Below, piece after piece: positions 60,436 through 64,000 of a stretch of DNA of 64,000 bases. The translations under genes were made by a program, and so were the position numbers. The DNA is from an uncultured Clostridia bacterium (GTDB taxonomy: Bacteria > Bacillota > Clostridia > Christensenellales > CAG-138), in the NCBI GenBank assembly GCA_947168855.1, contig CAMVNO010000001.1:387077-451076 (forward strand). The letters are read 5' to 3'. Under the pieces are notes generated by a model. It was given only the letters and a program-made list of their open reading frames with translations. It ran no database searches and had not been told where the DNA came from. The stretch's first letter is position 1. Each line of letters begins with the position of its first letter.

Positions 60436-62961
60436 TCAGAAATCATGCCGGAATCCGTCGTGAATGGTCGGAACACTCGGATCCGGAACGTTCTCGCTGT
60501 AGCCGAACATCAAAGCGTCGGTCCACGGCCGCTGCGTATCGGTCGTCCCCTTCTTGTAATGGCGGTTCAGCGCCTCGCCCATGAACACCATGCCGACCGA
60601 CGAGCCGCCGTCCATGTTGAACGCAACCGAGCAGTCGTAGTCGATGAACATCTGCGCAAAGTACGGAAGCGAGATACTGTATGAAAATCCGATCTGCCGT
60701 CCCTCGGTTGCAATCGCGATCCAGTGTCCTGGCTCAACCATGCCGATACCGCAGCGCGGGTTGACATGATCAACGCGATTCCGGAGCGTAGAGTCGCTGA
60801 TCTTGCCGTTTTCAACCAGGATCGGTCCGAAACCGTAGGTGTCGCGCACACCGCGATCCATCAGCACGCGTTCCGAGCCTTTGCCCTTCGGGATCACGCT
60901 GAGCGACATGTCGTTCCAAATGACCAGCGTGTCTGCCTGTCTGGCGTTCCAATAGAATACGCCCTTGCGAAGCAGACAGCCCTTGAGCTCCTTTTCCGCC
61001 TGATCCAGATTGTCACCCGTAATCGCCAGAACCGCTTTCTCCTGCCGCGAATAGATCCAGGGCTGCGTAAAGGGCCGGACTCCCGAACGATAGCTGGAAT
61101 AATCCCGCATACGGATATCCGCGACATAATAGATCAGCGGGTGATTCTCTTCCATCGTCGTATGGACCTCGCGAACATCGATGGAAAGAACGTTGTTTTT
61201 ATACCACCAATGCCCGTTTTCAAAATCCAGCTCGTATTTCTCGCCGTCGCCCTCAAGATAGTATTCGTCGTCCGGGCGTGCCGTCGGCGCAGGGGTCGGC
61301 GTGGGTTCCGGCGTCGGTTCCTCGGTCGGTTCCGGCATCGGCACCTCCGTGGGCTCCGATGTCTTCTCCGGAGCGCGGATCTCGATCGGTTCTTCTGTCG
61401 GCTCGGGCGTGGGCGCTTCCGTCGGCTCCGCGGAAACAACCGTCTGTTCCTCCGGCTTCTTCGCCCCGCTCATCATAAACACCGACAGGACGATACCGAC
61501 GATCAGCAGGATCAGGCAAAGAATGATCCTCGCCTTTGCGTATTTCGGCATCAAAAACCACAACGCAACCGCGCACGCAAGACCGATTGCTCCCGGGATC
61601 CACCAAAGCGGGAACTTGCTCGGCGTTTCTTCGTCCGTCTGCGTCGGTTCCGGCGTCTGTTCCGCGGTCGGTTCCTGTGTCGGCGCTTCCGTCGATCCCG
61701 CAGTCGGCTCCTGTGTCGGTTCCGGCGTCGGCTCTTCCGTCGGCTCGGGTGTCGGTTCCGGCGTCGGTTCCGGCGTCGGCGTCAGATCGCGATAGCCGGA
61801 GAAAGAATCCAAAGACAGGTTTTCCAAAAGATTATCGCCCGTCTGGTCCTCTCCGACCGTGCTTTTTTCCAGCTTGAACCGCAGCGTATCCGGCATATCT
61901 CTCCGATACACCCGCTGCTCGCGGTAGAGCTCATAGAGCATATCCGCAAACGCGTCCGCGCGGATTTCGTCGTATGCATACAGCAGCTGTTCACCCGAAA
62001 AAACCGTTTCGCCCGAATCGGACAGTGTGTAAAGCTTGCTGACCTTAAACGGCTTGCTATCCTTATCGCTTTTCTCGTCCTCCACCGTTTCCGCCGCCTT
62101 AATGACCGAGCGCGCTATGAATCCGTCCAGATATACGTCCTGCTCCTTGTCCGCATTGAGCGTAATGATAATCTTCGGGCGGCAGGTCCGGATCTCCGTC
62201 GTCAGCAGCTTCATCAGCGAGTTCTGCGTCAGTTTCAACGCAGTAAGCGACGAGCTGTCGGTTACCGTGTACGGTCTTTTTACGCCGATGCCGAAATGCG
62301 GCGCTCTTTGGATACCCATCCGCTGCAGCACCTGCATACATTGCGTGGATGTATAACCGTCGGCAGACATCATGTACACGACCTGCGCGGTAAGACCGTG
62401 TTCGCCGCAGAGCATCGGCAGAACGCCTCCGAGCTTGGTGAGTTCATCGCCCGGCTCATTCAGGATTACCAATATGTCGGCTCGCTTGCCCGTGTCCGGG
62501 AACGGCAGCAGGCTTTCATCCGAAGCGGGATAGCATTCGCTGATCGCCAGGAAGCGCGATGCGGTCGTCAACACCGCCTTGGCGGTTTTTTTGTCGAGCG
62601 GAACGCGAAGAAACCCGCACTTTGACATATCTCTGACCGTATCGATCAGGTGATTTTCCGCATCATAAAGCGTCAGCGTGTAATTCTGACTCGCCTCATA
62701 AAACTCGATAAACAGCGTGGACGCGCCGGACGGCACGGTCATGATAAGCTGTTCGTTCCGACGCAGCGTGACCGTCGTAAGCGGATCGTTGTCATACAGC
62801 TGCCGGACGTAGGATTTGGCCTCGTCCGGAACCGTGTATTCACATGGGAGCGCGCCTTCCGCCCGCGAATGTGTGTCTTCGGCAAGCGAAAATGCCGGAA
62901 GCATCATGACGAGTGCCAAAAGGAACAGCAGAAACCGTTTTGTCCGTTGTAATTTCATCAT
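60436..62961 (-). CDS. Membrane protein: degenerate PIG-L domain fused to phosphodiester glycosidase
   Basis: An 841-residue exported multidomain protein. A signal peptide (RFLLFLLALVMMLPAFSLA) and a beta domain precede a region at about 155-340 resembling PIG-L/LmbE deacetylases. Its zinc motif is altered to LNEPGDELTKLGG and ITLNADKEQD, so the usual HPDDE and HxDH ligands are missing and it is probably inactive. A PEPT linker, two membrane helices (near 465 and 495), a second PEPT linker and a C-terminal NAGPA/DUF2233 domain (about 600-841, with SVAFNMDGGSSVGMVF) follow. The PIG-L part lies before, and NAGPA after, the membrane pair. Role: cell-surface glycan handling, inferred. Confidence 0.86.
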   Translation of the reverse strand: MMKLQRTKRFLLFLLALVMMLPAFSLAEDTHSRAEGALPCEYTVPDEAKSYVRQLYDNDPLTTVTLRRNEQLIMTVPSGASTLFIEFYEASQNYTLTLYDAENHLIDTVRDMSKCGFLRVPLDKKTAKAVLTTASRFLAISECYPASDESLLPFPDTGKRADILVILNEPGDELTKLGGVLPMLCGEHGLTAQVVYMMSADGYTSTQCMQVLQRMGIQRAPHFGIGVKRPYTVTDSSSLTALKLTQNSLMKLLTTEIRTCRPKIIITLNADKEQDVYLDGFIARSVIKAAETVEDEKSDKDSKPFKVSKLYTLSDSGETVFSGEQLLYAYDEIRADAFADMLYELYREQRVYRRDMPDTLRFKLEKSTVGEDQTGDNLLENLSLDSFSGYRDLTPTPEPTPEPTPEPTEEPTPEPTQEPTAGSTEAPTQEPTAEQTPEPTQTDEETPSKFPLWWIPGAIGLACAVALWFLMPKYAKARIILCLILLIVGIVLSVFMMSGAKKPEEQTVVSAEPTEAPTPEPTEEPIEIRAPEKTSEPTEVPMPEPTEEPTPEPTPTPAPTARPDDEYYLEGDGEKYELDFENGHWWYKNNVLSIDVREVHTTMEENHPLIYYVADIRMRDYSSYRSGVRPFTQPWIYSRQEKAVLAITGDNLDQAEKELKGCLLRKGVFYWNARQADTLVIWNDMSLSVIPKGKGSERVLMDRGVRDTYGFGPILVENGKISDSTLRNRVDHVNPRCGIGMVEPGHWIAIATEGRQIGFSYSISLPYFAQMFIDYDCSVAFNMDGGSSVGMVFMGEALNRHYKKGTTDTQRPWTDALMFGYSENVPDPSVPTIHDGFRHDF

Positions 62962-63065
62962 CGCATCTGAATCCTTGTCAATCAGAATAAGTAAAATTAA
63001 TTATATCGTTATTTACAGAAAAAGTCAATTTTCGCGCGGCTTGCCGACACGTTTTTTCGGATGGC

Positions 63066-64000
63066 TCAATACGCGTTTTCGAGGATAAACCGATTCTCCT
63101 CCGGCTGCGCCTTCGGGTAGTCCCACCGGTCGAACCACGGCGAATACGTTTTCACCTCAATATGCCGGTCCGCCGGATAAAACGTCAGGATCCGCATATA
63201 CCCGAGCCCCTCTTCGACATCGTCCTGCACGTTGAACATCAGCGTATAGAAGCAGCGGTCGCTTTCTCCGTCTTTGTCGTCGTCGATCCATTCCTCATGC
63301 CGCAGAATGCCGTCGTAGTGTCCGCACAAAAGCATCTTCGCGCCGGGCGTGTTTCTTACGATGTGTTTCAAAAGCTCTTTCGTCTGCCCGCTGTACGTGT
63401 TGTCCTGCTGCAGTCCCTCATGCGTCACAAACAGGATCACGGCGTCCGGATGCGCTTTGACGGCGGAGGAAACCCATTTCCACAGGTTCGGACTGTTCAT
63501 CCGGTAACCGAGCCCGAACACCAGGAATTCGTCCCCGCCCGCCGTAAAGGTCTGATAGGCGCACTCGCCGTTCTGGAAGAACTGCCCCTCCTTCCGCGTC
63601 ATCATCGCGTACGGGCGCTCATAAAAGAGCTTCTGTTTCATTTCGCTGGAAATGTCGTGATTGCCGCTCACGATCATGCCCGGGATCCGATACAGGAGCG
63701 GAAGAAGCGCGATCGAGGCGTTGTCCCACATAAACTGGGAACAGCCGTCCACCACATCGCCCGTGTGAACGAAGAACACGATGTTCTGCGCTTCCTGTTC
63801 ATTCAGGATCCAGTCGCGCATGCCGTTGAACACCTCGGGATAATGCCGGCTGAGGTTCTGCGTATCGCTCATCCACACGATCGAAAACGGCGTCGGCTCC
63901 GGTCCGTTCTGCCGCGGTGTCGAAACGGGCGTCGGCTCCGGCGTATCCGGCAGCGCCGGCGTTTCCGTCGGTTCGGAGGTGGAAAGCTGAACATGCTCGA
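63066..64000 (-). CDS. Secreted metallophosphoesterase, 5' end outside the window
   Basis: A calcineurin-like phosphoesterase, partial. The frame is open through the right edge of the window, so the start and signal lie beyond it. Metal motifs are IVWMSDTQ, FVHTGDVVDG, VSGNHDIS, LFVTHEG and LCGHYDG. Upstream of the domain runs a TPEPTP-type linker, seen in other exported proteins here, so it is probably secreted. It is downstream of whatever gene lies past 64000 and upstream of the PIG-L/NAGPA gene on the same strand. Confidence 0.85.
   Translation of the reverse strand, partial: EHVQLSTSEPTETPALPDTPEPTPVSTPRQNGPEPTPFSIVWMSDTQNLSRHYPEVFNGMRDWILNEQEAQNIVFFVHTGDVVDGCSQFMWDNASIALLPLLYRIPGMIVSGNHDISSEMKQKLFYERPYAMMTRKEGQFFQNGECAYQTFTAGGDEFLVFGLGYRMNSPNLWKWVSSAVKAHPDAVILFVTHEGLQQDNTYSGQTKELLKHIVRNTPGAKMLLCGHYDGILRHEEWIDDDKDGESDRCFYTLMFNVQDDVEEGLGYMRILTFYPADRHIEVKTYSPWFDRWDYPKAQPEENRFILENAY

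Overview
The window is GC-rich chromosomal DNA from a bacterium of the Clostridia (Firmicutes). The evidence is the lepA-hemW-hrcA-grpE-dnaK-dnaJ gene order with a perfect CIRCE operator, a SpoVAC-type sporulation protein, an S-box leader, an L10 leader, consistent AGGAGG ribosome binding sites, and a large set of secreted proteins with Thr-Pro-Glu-Pro linkers plus a BspA-type leucine-rich repeat giant. An anaerobic gut or rumen lineage (for example Christensenellales-like) fits the repeats and secretome, but that is inference. There is no phage, no CRISPR array and no intact transposon.

Layout. 1-3.5 kb: ung, a tRNA-Glu with its own promoter and terminator, an N-formylglutamate amidohydrolase-like gene behind a SAM-I (S-box) riboswitch candidate, a hotdog thioesterase and an ADP-ribosylglycohydrolase. 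3.5-10.5 kb, minus strand: pcrA, a 65-aa protein and topB, then an unusual operon of small acidic or basic proteins with a SWIM zinc finger protein and a 53-aa single EF-hand protein. 11-15.2 kb: a PTS EIIBC gene broken by a one-base shift, then an HPr-kinase-like P-loop protein translationally coupled to an ABC exporter. 15.2-27.5 kb: an accessory secretome island with an InlB-repeat protein, lipoproteins, a barnase/barstar pair on a proline-rich stalk, a ComEC-like metallo-beta-lactamase, a zinc-ribbon membrane protein and the 1429-aa LRR protein.

27.5-39.2 kb: core genes on the minus strand (rplJ-rplL with leader; dnaJ, dnaK, grpE, hrcA, hemW, lepA). They are interrupted by a divergent pair, a PD-(D/E)XK nuclease-like protein and a DNA methyltransferase, which may form an uncharacterised restriction-modification-like module. 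39.3-47.8 kb: a LUD-domain protein and MazG, an ECF sigma/anti-sigma pair, rsmD-coaD-coiled-coil protein, alr, and a YibE/F-like membrane protein. 47.8-55.8 kb: a MocA-like nucleotidyltransferase fused to guanine deaminase, coupled to a dihydropyrimidinase (purine/hydantoin catabolism), an M29 aminopeptidase, and a MoxR-DUF58-DUF4129 operon. 56-64 kb: rplM-rpsI, SpoVAC, an HTH-TPR regulator, TraX, a degenerate PIG-L/phosphodiester glycosidase fusion and a metallophosphoesterase cut by the window edge.

Intergenic regions hold two arrays of tiny hairpins separated by ATTCAT or CGATATG spacers, and dispersed palindromes beginning TGTCATTCTGAG. Two genes have a near-consensus -10 box seven bases before the start codon, which suggests leaderless mRNAs.
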